A DNA stretch of 64,000 bases. It comes from an uncultured Gemmiger sp. (GTDB lineage Bacteria > Bacillota > Clostridia > Oscillospirales > Ruminococcaceae). Location: the NCBI GenBank assembly GCA_944388125.1, contig CALXHO010000006.1, positions 1 through 64,000 on the forward strand, read 5' to 3'. Made by a program: the position numbers and the translations under genes. The notes below the pieces were generated by a model, which did not search any database, had not been told where the DNA came from, and saw only the letters and a program-made list of their open reading frames with translations. Positions 52,001 through 61,111 of the stretch are shown here, piece by piece. How positions within the stretch are numbered: the first letter of the stretch is position 1; each line of letters begins with the position of its first letter.

Positions 52001-55000
52001 ATGATGGTTCCCGTCTGGGAGGCCACCCCACAGGATGACCGGATGTATGCCCTGCGGCAAAGCGCATTTGAAAACCTGTCCGCATACCGGCAAGGCACAT
52101 TTACCTTATTTGCCGAGAAAAAAGAGCCTGTGCTGCCGCAGACCGTGCAGGAACCAAAGAAAGCCTACGAGTTGGGCTACGGCTATATGGGGAATGGGCT
52201 GACCGTCTGGAACCGGCTGGAGGAAGTCCATGGGGATTACCGCACGGTTGCCCACATCGACCCTGACCGCACGGTGCAGATCTACGACGAGGAAATGCCC
52301 CAAGAGGTTCGGGACAAGATTCAGCAGATTGCCGACACATCGGAAATGACCATTTCCGCCACGCAGGATACGCCAGTATTCGCCGTGCCGCCCAAAAAGG
52401 AACCGCTGCAAAAAGAAGAATCCACTGACCCGTACTCTGTATTGGCCGCACAGGCGTTTCGTTTCTATGGGGAATTTGAGGGCAGCCGTGAGGCCATCGG
52501 CATGGGTGATACGGATGAGGAGATTCTGGCGGCGCTGGAGGCCCGTCTGCGCGACCCCATTCAGCGAAAAGCGGTTCTGACCGACCTGCAATCCTATCTG
52601 GATCACATTGACCCGGAAAAAGAGCTGGCCGTCGATTTGGAGCTGTTCATAGAGCAGCTTCAGGAACTGCCGGAGGAACTGACCGCCGAGCAACGGAAAC
52701 GCCAGGAAATTGCCGGGTATCTGGAGGAGGCCGGTTATGTAGTTTCGGATGAGCTGTTAGACGAAGGCATCCTTGCGTATCCCGGCAGAGGCGACAACCA
52801 GGACATTGCCGATTTTATCGAGGACGAATTTCTTATCGAGGAACCAGATATTGATCCTGCGGCGGCACTGGAAGAAGCCAAACAACTTATCAATGCCTAT
52901 TGTCTGGAGGAATTTGGGCAGGAGGCGGACTATTCCGATCTCCGTCATGTTAATCTGGCATTCAGCTCCACCTCTGACAGTGAGCATACGGTGGAAGTCT
53001 TTGCAGACCTTGTCTCCTGCCGATTGGTTTATCAGGTGGACGGCGAAGCTGTCCGTGAGCTTGCCTGTGATACCCTGGGCGAACTGAATGAGTATCTGTC
53101 CAGCCTTGATTTCGACACAATGGTAGCTGAAGCTGAGGAACAGTATCAGCAGAAGCAAGCCGCCCAGCACGAAATCGTAGAGGATAAGCCGGACACGCTG
53201 ATTGTGGCGCGTTATCTGTCTGATGGGGAAAGCATTGTCATCCAGCGGTATCCTAATGGCCAGTATTACAATCGTTATGGCTATGATGAGCAAAACAACA
53301 ATGCCGCTTCAACAGCGGGCGGCTTTGCTACCCTGGAAGAAGCAGAAAATACGCTTCTTTCCCATCGTCCGTCTGCGGTCAAGGTGACAGAGGCGGTCAA
53401 AGGACCAGCCGAAGAAAAACATCCAGCCGCCCTTGCCCCGCCGAAACCGCGCCGGGAGCGCATGGTATTTACCACCCTGCACCCGGAGATACCGGCAGAC
53501 CAGCGCCGCAACTTCCGCATCACGGATGCGGAACTGGGCTACGGCACCCGCAGCGAGAAGTATGCCGCCAATGTTGCAGCCATTCGCTGTCTGAAACAGA
53601 TCGAGGCGGAAGAACGTCTTGCTACCCCGGAGGAACAGGAAACCCTCTCCCGGTATGTGGGCTGGGGCGGCCTTGCGGATTGCTTTGATGAGCGCCACGG
53701 CAAGTACCTGGAATTGAAATCCCTGTTGGATGAGGACGAATACGCCGCCGCCAGAGCAAGCTCCCTGACGGCCTTTTATACTTCTCCTGTTATCATCAGA
53801 GCCATGTATCAGGCGCTTTCGCAGATGGGCTTTCAGGAGGGGAATATTCTGGAGCCGTCCTGCGGCGTGGGCAATTTCATCGGTATGCTCCCGGATGAAT
53901 TTTCGGGCAGCAAAGCCTACGGCGTGGAGATTGACAGCATCAGCGGACGGATCGCGGGACAGCTCTACCAGAATAGCAGCATTGCCGTGGCCGGATTTGA
54001 AAAGGTGCAGATGCCGGACAGCTTTTTTGATGTTGCCATCGGCAATGTACCCTTTGGGGATTTCAAGGTGCTGGATAAGCGGTACGACAAGAATCACTGG
54101 CTCATTCACGACTACTTTTTCGGCAAAACGCTGGATAAGGTACGACCAGGCGGCATTGTGGCGTTCATTACCTCCAAAGGCACGATGGATAAGGAAAACT
54201 CTGCTGTCCGCAAGTATCTGGCCCAGCGGGCCGACCTGATCGGAGCGATCCGTTTGCCGGACAATGCGTTCAAGGCCAACGCCGGCACCGAAGTCACCAG
54301 CGATATTATCTTTTTGCAGAAGCGCGACCACATGACGGACATTGAGCCGGATTGGGTACATCTGGACACCGACGAGAACGGTATCCGCATGAACCGCTAT
54401 TTTGTGCAGCACCCGGAAATGGTGCTGGGCGAGATGGTCATGGAATCCACCCGGTTCGGTATGGACAGCGCCTGCAAAGCCTACGAGGACGCCGAACTGT
54501 CTGAGCTGCTTTCCGAGGCCATTCAGAACCTTCATGCGGAGATTACCGCTTACGAGATAGAAGAACTGGAGGACGAGGAAGATCATTCTATTCCCGCTGA
54601 CCCAGCCGTCCGAAATTTCAGTTACACCGTTCAGGACGGCACGGTATACTTCCGTGAAAACTCCCGGATGTACCCGGTGGAGGTGTCCGTTACCGCAGGC
54701 AACCGCATTCGCGGAATGATCGCCATCCGGGACTGCGCCCGCAGAGTGATTGAATATCAAACCGAGGGCTACCCGGACGGGGATATTCAAAAGGAACAGG
54801 CGGAACTGAACCGGCTGTATGACGATTACACGAAACAATACGGCCTGCTGTCCAGCCGGGGCAACAGCCTTGCGTTCCGGGACGATTCCAGCTATCCGCT
54901 GCTCTGTTCTCTGGAGGTGCTGGACGAGGAAGGAAATCTGGAGCGTAAGGCGGATATGTTCACTAAGCGCACCATCCGTCCCCATGTGGCCGTAACCAGC

Positions 55001-58000
55001 GTGGATACGGCCAGCGAGGCGCTGGCGGTGTCCATTGCGGAAAAAGCGCGGGTGGATATGGAGTATATGGCCAGCCTTTCCGGGAAAACCGAGGAAGAAC
55101 TGGCCGCTGACCTGACCGGCGTGATCTTCCGGAATATTGTGTGCGGGGAAAAGCCGGAGGACGTCCCCAAGGCTTTTGTGGATATAAGCCGGTTCCCCTT
55201 TGTTGCCGCTGATGAATACCTGTCCGGCCATGTGCGCCGCAAGCTGCGTATGGCAAAGGCTCTCTACGAGGTATTACCGGCTGAAAAGAAACCTCTGATT
55301 GCCAAAAACATCGAGGCGTTGGAGGCGGTGCAGCCGGCAGATCTCACCGCCGCCGAGATCGGCGTGCGTATCGGCGCAAACTGGGTGCCGGTGGAAATCT
55401 ATCAGCAATTCATGGAGGAAACCTTCGGCACCAGCGCCTACGCCAGGGGCCGCACGAAAATCCTCCGCTCCGGGGCCACCGGCCAGTGGGGGATCACCGA
55501 GAAAAACGCTGACCGAGGCAATATCAAGGCTACGACCACCTATGGCACCAAGCGGATGAATGCCTATTATATCCTGGAGCAGACCCTGAACCAGCGGGAT
55601 GTGCGCGTGTTTGACTATGTGGAGGACGAAAACGGCAATAAAAAGCCGGTCCTGAATAAGAAAGAAACCGCTATTGCCCAAGACAGGCAGGAGCTGATAA
55701 AGCAGAAATTCTCCGAATGGATATGGAAGGATATTGACCGGCGGGAGCTGCTGTGCCGCATTTACAACGAAACCTTTAATTCTGTGCGCCCACGGGAGTA
55801 CGACGGGCGGCACATTACCTTCTCCGGCATGAACCCGGAAATTACTCTGCGGCCCCACCAGATCAACGCCATTGCCCATATCATGTACGGCGGGAATACC
55901 CTGTTGGCCCATGAGGTGGGCGCGGGCAAGACCTTCGAGATGGTAGCCGCTGCCATGGAGATGAAGCGGCTGGGCCTTTGCACCAAATCCCTGATCGTAG
56001 TGCCAAACCACATCACGGAGCAGTGGGCGGCAGAATGGCTCCAGCTCTACCCCTCTGCCAATATCCTGGTAGCGACAAAGCGGGATTTTGAAACCCGGAA
56101 CCGCAAGAAGTTTTGCGCCAGGATTGCCACCGGCGACTATGACGCTATCATCATCGGCCACAGCCAGTTTGAGAAAATCCCCATGTCGGCTGAGCGGCAG
56201 GCCGCTATTTTAGAGCAGCAAATCGACCAGATTATGCGGGGCATTGAGGAGGCCAAAGCAGCCAAGGCCGAGCGGTACACCGTGAAGCAGTTGGAGCGCA
56301 CCCGGAAGTCACTGGAAACAAAGCTGGACCGGCTCAATGACCAGAGCCGCAAGGATGATCTTGTCACCTTTGAGGAACTGGGCGTAGACAGGGTGTTCGT
56401 GGACGAGTCACATTATTTTAAGAACCTTTTTTTGGCGACAAAAATGCGGAATGTGGGCGGCATTGCCCAGACCGAGGCGCAAAAGTCCTCAGATCTTTTT
56501 ATGAAGTGCCGCTATCTGGACGAGATCACCGGAGGCCGGGGCGCTATTTTTGCCACCGGTACGCCGATCTCCAATTCGATGGTGGAGTTATATACCATCC
56601 AGCGGTATTTGCAGTACAGCGTCTTAGAGGAAATGGGGCTTTTGCACTTCGACGATTGGGCCAGCGACTTCGGTGAAACCGTTACAGCCATCGAATTGTC
56701 CCCGGAGGGCAGCGGCTACCGGGCCAAGACGAGATTTGCCAAGTTTTTCAATCTTCCAGAGCTGATGGCTACCTTCAAGCAGGTGGCGGATATTCAGACA
56801 GCGGATATGTTGCAGCTCCCGGTTCCCAAAGCCAACTTCCACACGGAGGTCATCAAGCCCTCTGCGCTTCAGCAGGAAATGATACGGGGGCTTGCCGAGC
56901 GTGCTGAGGCTATTCGGGGCGGCGGCGTGGACCCCAAGGTGGACAATATGCTCCGCATTACCAACGACGGGCGCAAGCTGGCCCTGGATATGCGGCTCAT
57001 CAATCCGCTGGCTGCTGATGACCCAAACGGAAAAGTAGCCACCTGTGCCCGCAATGTCTACCGGATATGGGAGGAAACCCAGGGACAGCGCAGTGCCCAG
57101 CTTGTATTCTGTGACCTCTCCACGCCAAAGGCGGACGGCTCCTTTAATGTGTACGACGACCTGCGGAAAAAGCTCATGGATATGGGTATTCCGGAGGAAG
57201 AAATCGCCTTTATCCATGACGCCGACACCGACACCAAGAAAAAGGCACTGTTTGCGAAAGTGCGCTCCGGCCAGGTGCGCGTCCTCATGGGCAGCACCCA
57301 AAAGATGGGCGCAGGCACCAACGTCCAGGACCGGCTTATTGCCTTACACGACCTGGATTGCCCCTGGCGGCCTTCCGATCTTCAGCAGCGCCTGGGCCGT
57401 ATCGTCCGCCAAGGAAACCAAAACCCGGAGGTTGAGATTTACCGGTATGTGACAGAAGGAACCTTTGACGCTTATCTTTATCAGCTTGTGGAGAACAAGC
57501 AGAAATTCATCGCGCAGATCATGACCAGCAAGGCTCCTGTCCGTATTGCGGATGATGTGGATGAAACGGCCCTGAGCTATTCTGAGATCAAGGCTCTGGC
57601 CACCGGCAATCCGCTTATCATCGAAAAGTGCAATCTGGATATGGAGGTTGGCAAGCTGAATATGCTGAAAGCCAGCTACCTGAGCCAGAAATACGCGCTG
57701 GAGGAATTGGTGCTGCGGAAATACCCGGCAGACATCACCCGGCTCACCGAGCGTATTGCGGGCTATGAGCAGGATGTGCAGCTCGCCGCCGCGCATCCCA
57801 AACCCGCCGAAGGCTTTGCAGGCATGACGATTCTGGAAAAACCTTATACCGACAAAGAGGCGGCTGGCAAAGCCATCCTCGATGTATGCACCAAAATGAC
57901 CGGCTCTGATGCTGTTTTTTTAGGACAGTACCGGGGCTTTTCTCTTACTCTTGCCTATGACGGCACCAGCAATGAGTACCGCATGACCATGAAAGGAACG

Positions 58001-58312
58001 CTCTCCCATACGGCGGTGCTGGGCGCAGACATCTTTGGCAATATCACCCGTATGGATAACGTGATCGACAGCCTTGCCGCCAAGCTGAAAACTGTGCAGG
58101 CGGAGCTGGCGGATACCCAAACCCAGCTTGAAAATGCCCGCACAGAGCTGGCCGCACCCTTTGCCAGAGAGGAGGAACTGGCCGAAAAGACAGCGCGGCT
58201 AAAAGAATTAAATATCCTGCTGAACATGGATGAGAAGGATAAAACTCTGTTAGACGATGGCCCGGAGGAGGATGCGCCGGAGCCTCCTCCGGCCAGAGCG
58301 TATGAGCGGTAA
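49064..58312 (+). CDS. Giant ICE DNA methylase / SNF2-like helicase protein
   Basis: 3082 aa. N-terminal ~270 residues (LTAPQVWQSYLSTACRNFRLPFDEQILVFAQRP, WNQRFGRWVNRGATGIAVFD) resemble ArdC-type ssDNA-binding domains. Residues ~286-403 are Ala/Gly/Asp/Pro/Arg-rich and coincide with tnpV in another frame. A long middle with small accessory domains follows. N6-adenine methylase core: motif I LEPSCGVGNF (~1596) and motif IV GNVPFGD (~1660; NVPF instead of NPPY). SNF2-type helicase: Walker A HEVGAGKTFEM (~2283), Walker B VDESHYFKN (~2447), TGTPISNS, and motif VI QQRLGRIVRQGN (~2772). ATG at 49064 has AAAGGAGG 8 nt upstream. Family members may protect element DNA from host restriction on entry; role inferred. 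Confidence 0.92.
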   Translation: MARKYELITELYQRTVAGLTAPQVWQSYLSTACRNFRLPFDEQILVFAQRPDATAVLTIEGKNGWNQRFGRWVNRGATGIAVFDGEHTGRSRLKHYFDISDTHEGRFSKPVPVWTMRPEFASAVIETLENSFGDLEDTSDLASALLSAAKNAVEDNMADYLTELHYYKEGSFLEELDDLNIQVQYRTALENSVGYMLLVRCGIDPSEYFTEDDFRGVVDFNTPNTLNALGVATGDIGQMCLSEISRTVYALQRQAEKQNRTFASQPQSGYPVSKKETIQPERSFEYERDHIHDAGGLQPAQPPAAPGAGGSPWEIRIDAPEVSEAAPARDLHEPADQRQAEPAPDGDRADSARPDGADHGADGAGGGRDGGTESQRPDEMAGPYEQHPAGSGGDGAERTDLQLTPQESEPQAKDDWPTEGVPLVQLTPQEPETGNEDMAEDAGGDELPAFLDDKLIMAIIANKDDDLKYKKQQIELYFSIHPDEAERADYLKSAYQDRYTEILVDGVRVGYRPQEDGLLMWEGAYLSRTSESVFFWGVVAQWTAQLIEKKEYFINTQITPLKSQDTQQLSLFDFADFNAPSSEPGEQLSFMPRPQLPQQIIDEALCIGANDENSRLIICAYFMKDKPLEDNAAFLAKHYGTNGAGFYVNDRQYAIWYDGDGIRVAGGDSAQGRSATLIPWEQAAKRIRELLDLGRYMPQSEINRAPEFEKKRLADDLLYMYRDIDGDGKEVYFLSMKPAYDLPGGFPDMSAAVRKLLEQPAALQTLVDECRIFTDAYEKDRSILRFRYRPKELLQRLTDLQREPLIFTAANGFNPQRQFFISADEIDKVLRGHQDYRLAVYSFYRNHPDRKEREKFLKDYHGEYSGYHGGNDNRTYTGKGLLFSHGSITEPYAKVELKWNAVEKRISAMIGQGKFLTDKDRAAMPQYEKHQLARDIQAFFSGVPQEQPRPYPYGFDFYDAIKVIEPQLDDPARVEEIYQMMVPVWEATPQDDRMYALRQSAFENLSAYRQGTFTLFAEKKEPVLPQTVQEPKKAYELGYGYMGNGLTVWNRLEEVHGDYRTVAHIDPDRTVQIYDEEMPQEVRDKIQQIADTSEMTISATQDTPVFAVPPKKEPLQKEESTDPYSVLAAQAFRFYGEFEGSREAIGMGDTDEEILAALEARLRDPIQRKAVLTDLQSYLDHIDPEKELAVDLELFIEQLQELPEELTAEQRKRQEIAGYLEEAGYVVSDELLDEGILAYPGRGDNQDIADFIEDEFLIEEPDIDPAAALEEAKQLINAYCLEEFGQEADYSDLRHVNLAFSSTSDSEHTVEVFADLVSCRLVYQVDGEAVRELACDTLGELNEYLSSLDFDTMVAEAEEQYQQKQAAQHEIVEDKPDTLIVARYLSDGESIVIQRYPNGQYYNRYGYDEQNNNAASTAGGFATLEEAENTLLSHRPSAVKVTEAVKGPAEEKHPAALAPPKPRRERMVFTTLHPEIPADQRRNFRITDAELGYGTRSEKYAANVAAIRCLKQIEAEERLATPEEQETLSRYVGWGGLADCFDERHGKYLELKSLLDEDEYAAARASSLTAFYTSPVIIRAMYQALSQMGFQEGNILEPSCGVGNFIGMLPDEFSGSKAYGVEIDSISGRIAGQLYQNSSIAVAGFEKVQMPDSFFDVAIGNVPFGDFKVLDKRYDKNHWLIHDYFFGKTLDKVRPGGIVAFITSKGTMDKENSAVRKYLAQRADLIGAIRLPDNAFKANAGTEVTSDIIFLQKRDHMTDIEPDWVHLDTDENGIRMNRYFVQHPEMVLGEMVMESTRFGMDSACKAYEDAELSELLSEAIQNLHAEITAYEIEELEDEEDHSIPADPAVRNFSYTVQDGTVYFRENSRMYPVEVSVTAGNRIRGMIAIRDCARRVIEYQTEGYPDGDIQKEQAELNRLYDDYTKQYGLLSSRGNSLAFRDDSSYPLLCSLEVLDEEGNLERKADMFTKRTIRPHVAVTSVDTASEALAVSIAEKARVDMEYMASLSGKTEEELAADLTGVIFRNIVCGEKPEDVPKAFVDISRFPFVAADEYLSGHVRRKLRMAKALYEVLPAEKKPLIAKNIEALEAVQPADLTAAEIGVRIGANWVPVEIYQQFMEETFGTSAYARGRTKILRSGATGQWGITEKNADRGNIKATTTYGTKRMNAYYILEQTLNQRDVRVFDYVEDENGNKKPVLNKKETAIAQDRQELIKQKFSEWIWKDIDRRELLCRIYNETFNSVRPREYDGRHITFSGMNPEITLRPHQINAIAHIMYGGNTLLAHEVGAGKTFEMVAAAMEMKRLGLCTKSLIVVPNHITEQWAAEWLQLYPSANILVATKRDFETRNRKKFCARIATGDYDAIIIGHSQFEKIPMSAERQAAILEQQIDQIMRGIEEAKAAKAERYTVKQLERTRKSLETKLDRLNDQSRKDDLVTFEELGVDRVFVDESHYFKNLFLATKMRNVGGIAQTEAQKSSDLFMKCRYLDEITGGRGAIFATGTPISNSMVELYTIQRYLQYSVLEEMGLLHFDDWASDFGETVTAIELSPEGSGYRAKTRFAKFFNLPELMATFKQVADIQTADMLQLPVPKANFHTEVIKPSALQQEMIRGLAERAEAIRGGGVDPKVDNMLRITNDGRKLALDMRLINPLAADDPNGKVATCARNVYRIWEETQGQRSAQLVFCDLSTPKADGSFNVYDDLRKKLMDMGIPEEEIAFIHDADTDTKKKALFAKVRSGQVRVLMGSTQKMGAGTNVQDRLIALHDLDCPWRPSDLQQRLGRIVRQGNQNPEVEIYRYVTEGTFDAYLYQLVENKQKFIAQIMTSKAPVRIADDVDETALSYSEIKALATGNPLIIEKCNLDMEVGKLNMLKASYLSQKYALEELVLRKYPADITRLTERIAGYEQDVQLAAAHPKPAEGFAGMTILEKPYTDKEAAGKAILDVCTKMTGSDAVFLGQYRGFSLTLAYDGTSNEYRMTMKGTLSHTAVLGADIFGNITRMDNVIDSLAAKLKTVQAELADTQTQLENARTELAAPFAREEELAEKTARLKELNILLNMDEKDKTLLDDGPEEDAPEPPPARAYER
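49920..50273 (+). CDS. tnpV: TnpV-like protein, nested in the methylase/helicase ORF
   Basis: 117 aa, read in the +1 frame inside the giant ORF. Matches transposon-encoded TnpV: NGITYTMQGDYNLPNL, LKQHRRVTYTNLLTSGKLNRHL, ERMEQI-like AHARMEQITAQMAQEAGVTEEL and WLGLMNNIRQAAEETVLNELIYN. ATG at 49920 has AGAAAGGAG 8 nt upstream. The overlapping frame of the large protein is a low-complexity, Lys-free linker, as expected when the tnpV frame is the selected one. TnpV is known from Tn4451-type mobilisable elements; its function is poorly defined. Confidence 0.85.
   Translation: MNGITYTMQGDYNLPNLLPPQEPEVHLGRYALMRRKFLKQHRRVTYTNLLTSGKLNRHLMETEQTAHARMEQITAQMAQEAGVTEELKASDQMKWLGLMNNIRQAAEETVLNELIYN
50265..50353 (+). 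repeat. 20-bp direct repeat, 69-bp period, across the tnpV stop
   Basis: TACAACTGACGCCCCAAGAA occurs at 50265-50284 and 50334-50353. The first copy contains the tnpV stop; in the large frame both encode QLTPQE, 23 residues apart. Looks like a duplication made when tnpV and the large gene were joined. Confidence 0.75.
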
Positions 58313-58318
58313 CAGCAG

Positions 58319-58347
58319 GCGGCGGGTTAAAACCTGCCGCTTTACAT
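58319..58347 (+). repeat. ICE hairpin 2: GC stem followed by TTTACATAG
   Basis: GCGGCGGGTT pairs (one G-U) with AACCTGCCGC, then TTTACATAG, immediately after the methylase/helicase stop. Confidence 0.6.
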
Positions 58348-58410
58348 AGATGGGCTTATGGCCCTTGCCAAATGAATGAACATAATCAAACCAAAGCATA
58401 GGTGCCGTTG

Positions 58411-58495
58411 CGAAAATGTCGGAAAAGTTGACACTTGTAAGAAAAAGTCGCTTGAAAAAGTTTACGCTTTGCCTTGAAACTCCTTTGAAAAAGTT
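58411..58495 (+). repeat. Cluster of GAAAAAGTT-like decamers
   Basis: Copies at 58411 (GAAAATGTC), 58421, 58440, 58453 and 58486 share GAAAARGTY. Spacing is irregular (10-33 bp). They lie in the 314-bp gap before the cargo ATPase gene, which otherwise holds a hairpin and a promoter and no ORF. Confidence 0.45.
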
Positions 58496-58540
58496 GCTGC
58501 CGTATTCAAAGAGTTCTGCGCCAATCTGGTTGAGCCGCTC

Positions 58541-58568
58541 TTGACAAAAATGAAAATGAGATTATAAT
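58541..58568 (+). promoter_or_regulatory. Sigma-A promoter of the cargo ATPase gene
   Basis: TTGACA (58541-58546), 16-bp spacer, TATAAT (58563-58568), 58 nt before the start. Confidence 0.85.
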
Positions 58569-58626
58569 AAACTCATAATACACCAACTCGTAACTCAGCT
58601 ATTTTTTTGAAAAGGAGAAGGAAACC

Positions 58627-60018
58627 ATGTTTTATTGTCGGGAAGAGGAACTGCACACGATGAACCGCCGGTATGAAAAAGGCCGGTTCGAGTGTGTTGT
58701 GATATATGGAAGGCGGCGTGTGGGAAAGACTGCGTTGATTAACGAATTTTGCAAAGGGAAACCTACCATTTATTTTTCTGCCTTAAATGCGTCCTCCCAG
58801 GAAAATCTGGAGGCGCTCTCCAAGGCAATCTATACTTGTCAGAACCCGGGCAGCACCAGCGCACCTACCTATCAGAGCTATGCGGACGCATTGGATGCTG
58901 TTACCGAGATGGCAAAGGGAAACCGTCTGGTGTTTGTGATTGATGAGTATCCCTATTTGGCCAAAGCGGAGAAGTCGATTTCCTCCCGGCTTCAGCACAT
59001 GATCGACCATCAGTGGCAGGACAGTAAACTGTATCTGATCCTGTGCGGTTCCTCCATGAGCTTTATGGAATATCAGGTGCTGGGCTATGAAAGCCCCTTG
59101 TACGGACGGCGCACGGCGCAATTTAAGATACAGGCGCTGACCTACCGGGAAATTACCGTATTCCATCCCAAATTGAAAGCCACGGAGCAGGCTCTTTTAT
59201 ATGGTGTGACCGGAGGGATACCTCACTATATCAATAAACTGGATGTGGAAAATGATTTGGATGAGGCACTTTTGGAAAACCTGTTCAGCACTTCCAGTTA
59301 TCTGTTTGAAGAACCGGAAAATTTGCTGAAGCAGGAGTTGCGGGAGCCAGCCATCTATAATTCCGTAATCTCCGCGATTGCGGGAGGAGCCAGCCGTTCC
59401 AATGAAATCTCCACGAAGGTTGGGCTGGAATCCGGTGTATGTGCAAAGTATCTGAAGGTTCTGCTGGATTTGGGAATTTTGAAAAAGGAAACGCCGATTA
59501 CGGAGAAACCCGGCAGGAAAACAATCTATGCCATTGATGATAATTTCTTCCGGTTTTGGTATCGCTTTGTTCCCCGGAATATGTCTGTTATCAGCGCGGG
59601 GCGTATGGGTCTTGTCTACGAGCAAGCTGTGAAACGGTTTTACCCGGATTATATGGGGCTTGTATTTGAAAAAATGTGCCAGGAATATCTGCTCCGCTAC
59701 GCAAAAAATCTCCCGATTTTGCTGGGTAATATTGGGCAGTGGTGGGGAACAGACTCCAAAACCCGGAAAGAAGTACAGATTGACATCGTGGGGACGTCGG
59801 TAGAAGGGAACGAGTATCTGATTGGCTCCTGTAAATACCGGAATGAAAAGATTGGAGCAGAGGAATTGGAGCTGCTTCGCAGATATGCGGCGGTATTCCG
59901 CAGGGATGGAACCTTTCATTATTATATCTTTTCCAAGGGCGGCTTTACACCGGCGCTGTTGGAAGCGGAAAAGCGTAAAGAGGTAACATTAGTGACACTG
60001 GAAGACCTCTATCAATAA
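58627..60018 (+). CDS. ATPase_2 (STAND-like) protein with DUF234 nuclease-like domain
   Basis: 463 aa. Walker A YGRRRVGKTALINEF (about 27-41), Walker B LVFVIDEYPYLAKAE, arginine-finger region GYESPLYGRRTAQ, a winged helix (SNEISTKVGLESGVCAKYLKVLLDLGILKKE), and a C-terminal DUF234 segment with VQIDIVG...YLIGSCKYRNEKIG, resembling a PD-(D/E)xK nuclease fold. AAGGAGAAGG precedes the ATG. It has its own promoter and lower GC than the flanking genes, so it appears to be cargo. Family function is unknown; defence or regulation are possibilities. Confidence 0.88.
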   Translation: MFYCREEELHTMNRRYEKGRFECVVIYGRRRVGKTALINEFCKGKPTIYFSALNASSQENLEALSKAIYTCQNPGSTSAPTYQSYADALDAVTEMAKGNRLVFVIDEYPYLAKAEKSISSRLQHMIDHQWQDSKLYLILCGSSMSFMEYQVLGYESPLYGRRTAQFKIQALTYREITVFHPKLKATEQALLYGVTGGIPHYINKLDVENDLDEALLENLFSTSSYLFEEPENLLKQELREPAIYNSVISAIAGGASRSNEISTKVGLESGVCAKYLKVLLDLGILKKETPITEKPGRKTIYAIDDNFFRFWYRFVPRNMSVISAGRMGLVYEQAVKRFYPDYMGLVFEKMCQEYLLRYAKNLPILLGNIGQWWGTDSKTRKEVQIDIVGTSVEGNEYLIGSCKYRNEKIGAEELELLRRYAAVFRRDGTFHYYIFSKGGFTPALLEAEKRKEVTLVTLEDLYQ

Positions 60019-60043
60019 AAGAATCCAAGAGGAAGAAAAGCAA

Positions 60044-60580
60044 ATGATTTATTTTACAGCAGACACGCACTTCGGCCATGCTAATGTGGTAAAGATGTGT
60101 GAGCGCCCTTTCCCGGATGTGGAGGCCATGAATGAGGCGATGATCGCTACATGGAATGACCGGGTGGGCGGCAATGACACGGTATATATTGTCGGGGATA
60201 TGTTCTTTCGCTGCGAGGACCCGGAAAGCATTTTGAAGCGGCTGAAAGGAAAAAAGCGGCTCATTGCCGGCAATCATGACGGCTCCTGGATGGGGAAAGT
60301 GGAGCTTTCGCGGTACTTTATCAGCGTCGATCTCTATCTGGAGATTTCAGACGGCGCTCATGCCCTGACGCTTTGCCATTACCCGCTCCTCACCTGGAAA
60401 CACGCAAAAAAATCCTACATGGTACACGGACACATCCATGCCAACACGGACGCGGATTTCTGGCCGCTGCTTCGTGTTCGGGATAACGTGCTGAACGCCG
60501 GTGTGGACGTCAACGGCTATATGCCCATTACCTTTGACGAGCTTTTAGAGAACAACCGCCGCTTTAAGGAAAACAATTAA
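60044..60580 (+). CDS. Calcineurin-like metallophosphoesterase
   Basis: 178 aa with all metal-binding blocks: DTHFGH (D-x-H), YIVGDMFF (GD), IAGNHDGS (GNHD), LCHYPLLTW and VHGHIHANT (GHxH). Two-metal phosphoesterase acting on an unknown nucleotide or nucleic acid. 25 bp after the ATPase gene, probably cotranscribed; related genes also occur in ICEs without that ATPase. AGAGGAAG before the ATG. Confidence 0.88.
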   Translation: MIYFTADTHFGHANVVKMCERPFPDVEAMNEAMIATWNDRVGGNDTVYIVGDMFFRCEDPESILKRLKGKKRLIAGNHDGSWMGKVELSRYFISVDLYLEISDGAHALTLCHYPLLTWKHAKKSYMVHGHIHANTDADFWPLLRVRDNVLNAGVDVNGYMPITFDELLENNRRFKENN

Positions 60581-60642
60581 AACTGCATACAACTTTTTCT
60601 TTTCTGCATATAGTCTGCCTGTTTTATATGCAGAAAAACTAC

Positions 60643-60688
60643 ATAGCCGGGTGATTTCCTTTCGGAATTTCACCCGGCTATTTCTATG
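60643..60688 (+). repeat. ICE hairpin 3: ATAGCCGGGTGA stem followed by TTTCTATG
   Basis: ATAGCCGGGTGA (60643-60654) pairs with TCACCCGGCTAT (60670-60681), with extra inner pairing, then TTCTATG; nearly the same sequence as the hairpin at 61382. Confidence 0.65.
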
Positions 60689-60708
60689 CCAGAATGGAGG
60701 TGAACACC

Positions 60709-61056
60709 ATGACGAATGAGCAACTGAACACCGCTCTTTATGAAAAGATGTTTGCAGAACAGGAAACCTACCGGGCGTGGCTCCTGTCCCAGCCCCCGGA
60801 GGAAATCCTGAACCACACTTACGAATACACCGTGCGGGAGGATATTTTACTGTCGCTGGAATACCACAATCTTCCGGACGCGCAGGCCAGGGCGCTGCGC
60901 CGGTCCCCCAGCCCTTTGGCCGATGTATTCCGGGACTGGCAGGACAAGGAAACCGGTTATATGGACGACATCTGGGCCACCGTGGAGGAACGGGCCAAGA
61001 CCGAAGCCGCCAAGCAACAGCAACGCCAGAAATCGAAAAAAGACCCGGAGCGGTAA
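60709..61056 (+). CDS. DUF3848 family ICE protein
   Basis: 115 aa. MTNEQLNTALYEKMFAEQETYRAWLLSQPPEEILNHTYEYTVREDILLSLE matches DUF3848, a helical protein of clostridial mobile elements, function unknown. C-terminus is a charged helix (AKTEAAKQQQRQKSKKDPER). ATG at 60709 chosen because GGAGGTG lies 6 nt upstream; the ATG at 60694 overlaps that site. Confidence 0.82.
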   Translation: MTNEQLNTALYEKMFAEQETYRAWLLSQPPEEILNHTYEYTVREDILLSLEYHNLPDAQARALRRSPSPLADVFRDWQDKETGYMDDIWATVEERAKTEAAKQQQRQKSKKDPER

Positions 61057-61111
61057 GCTCCTTTAGCCAGCGGATTGTGTGCATTTTTTAATATTGGAAA
61101 GGGATAGTACG

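Noticed and set aside
58411..58495. Iteron-type replication origin
   Set aside because: GAAAAAGTT copies are irregularly spaced and there is no adjacent initiator gene; reported only as a repeat cluster.
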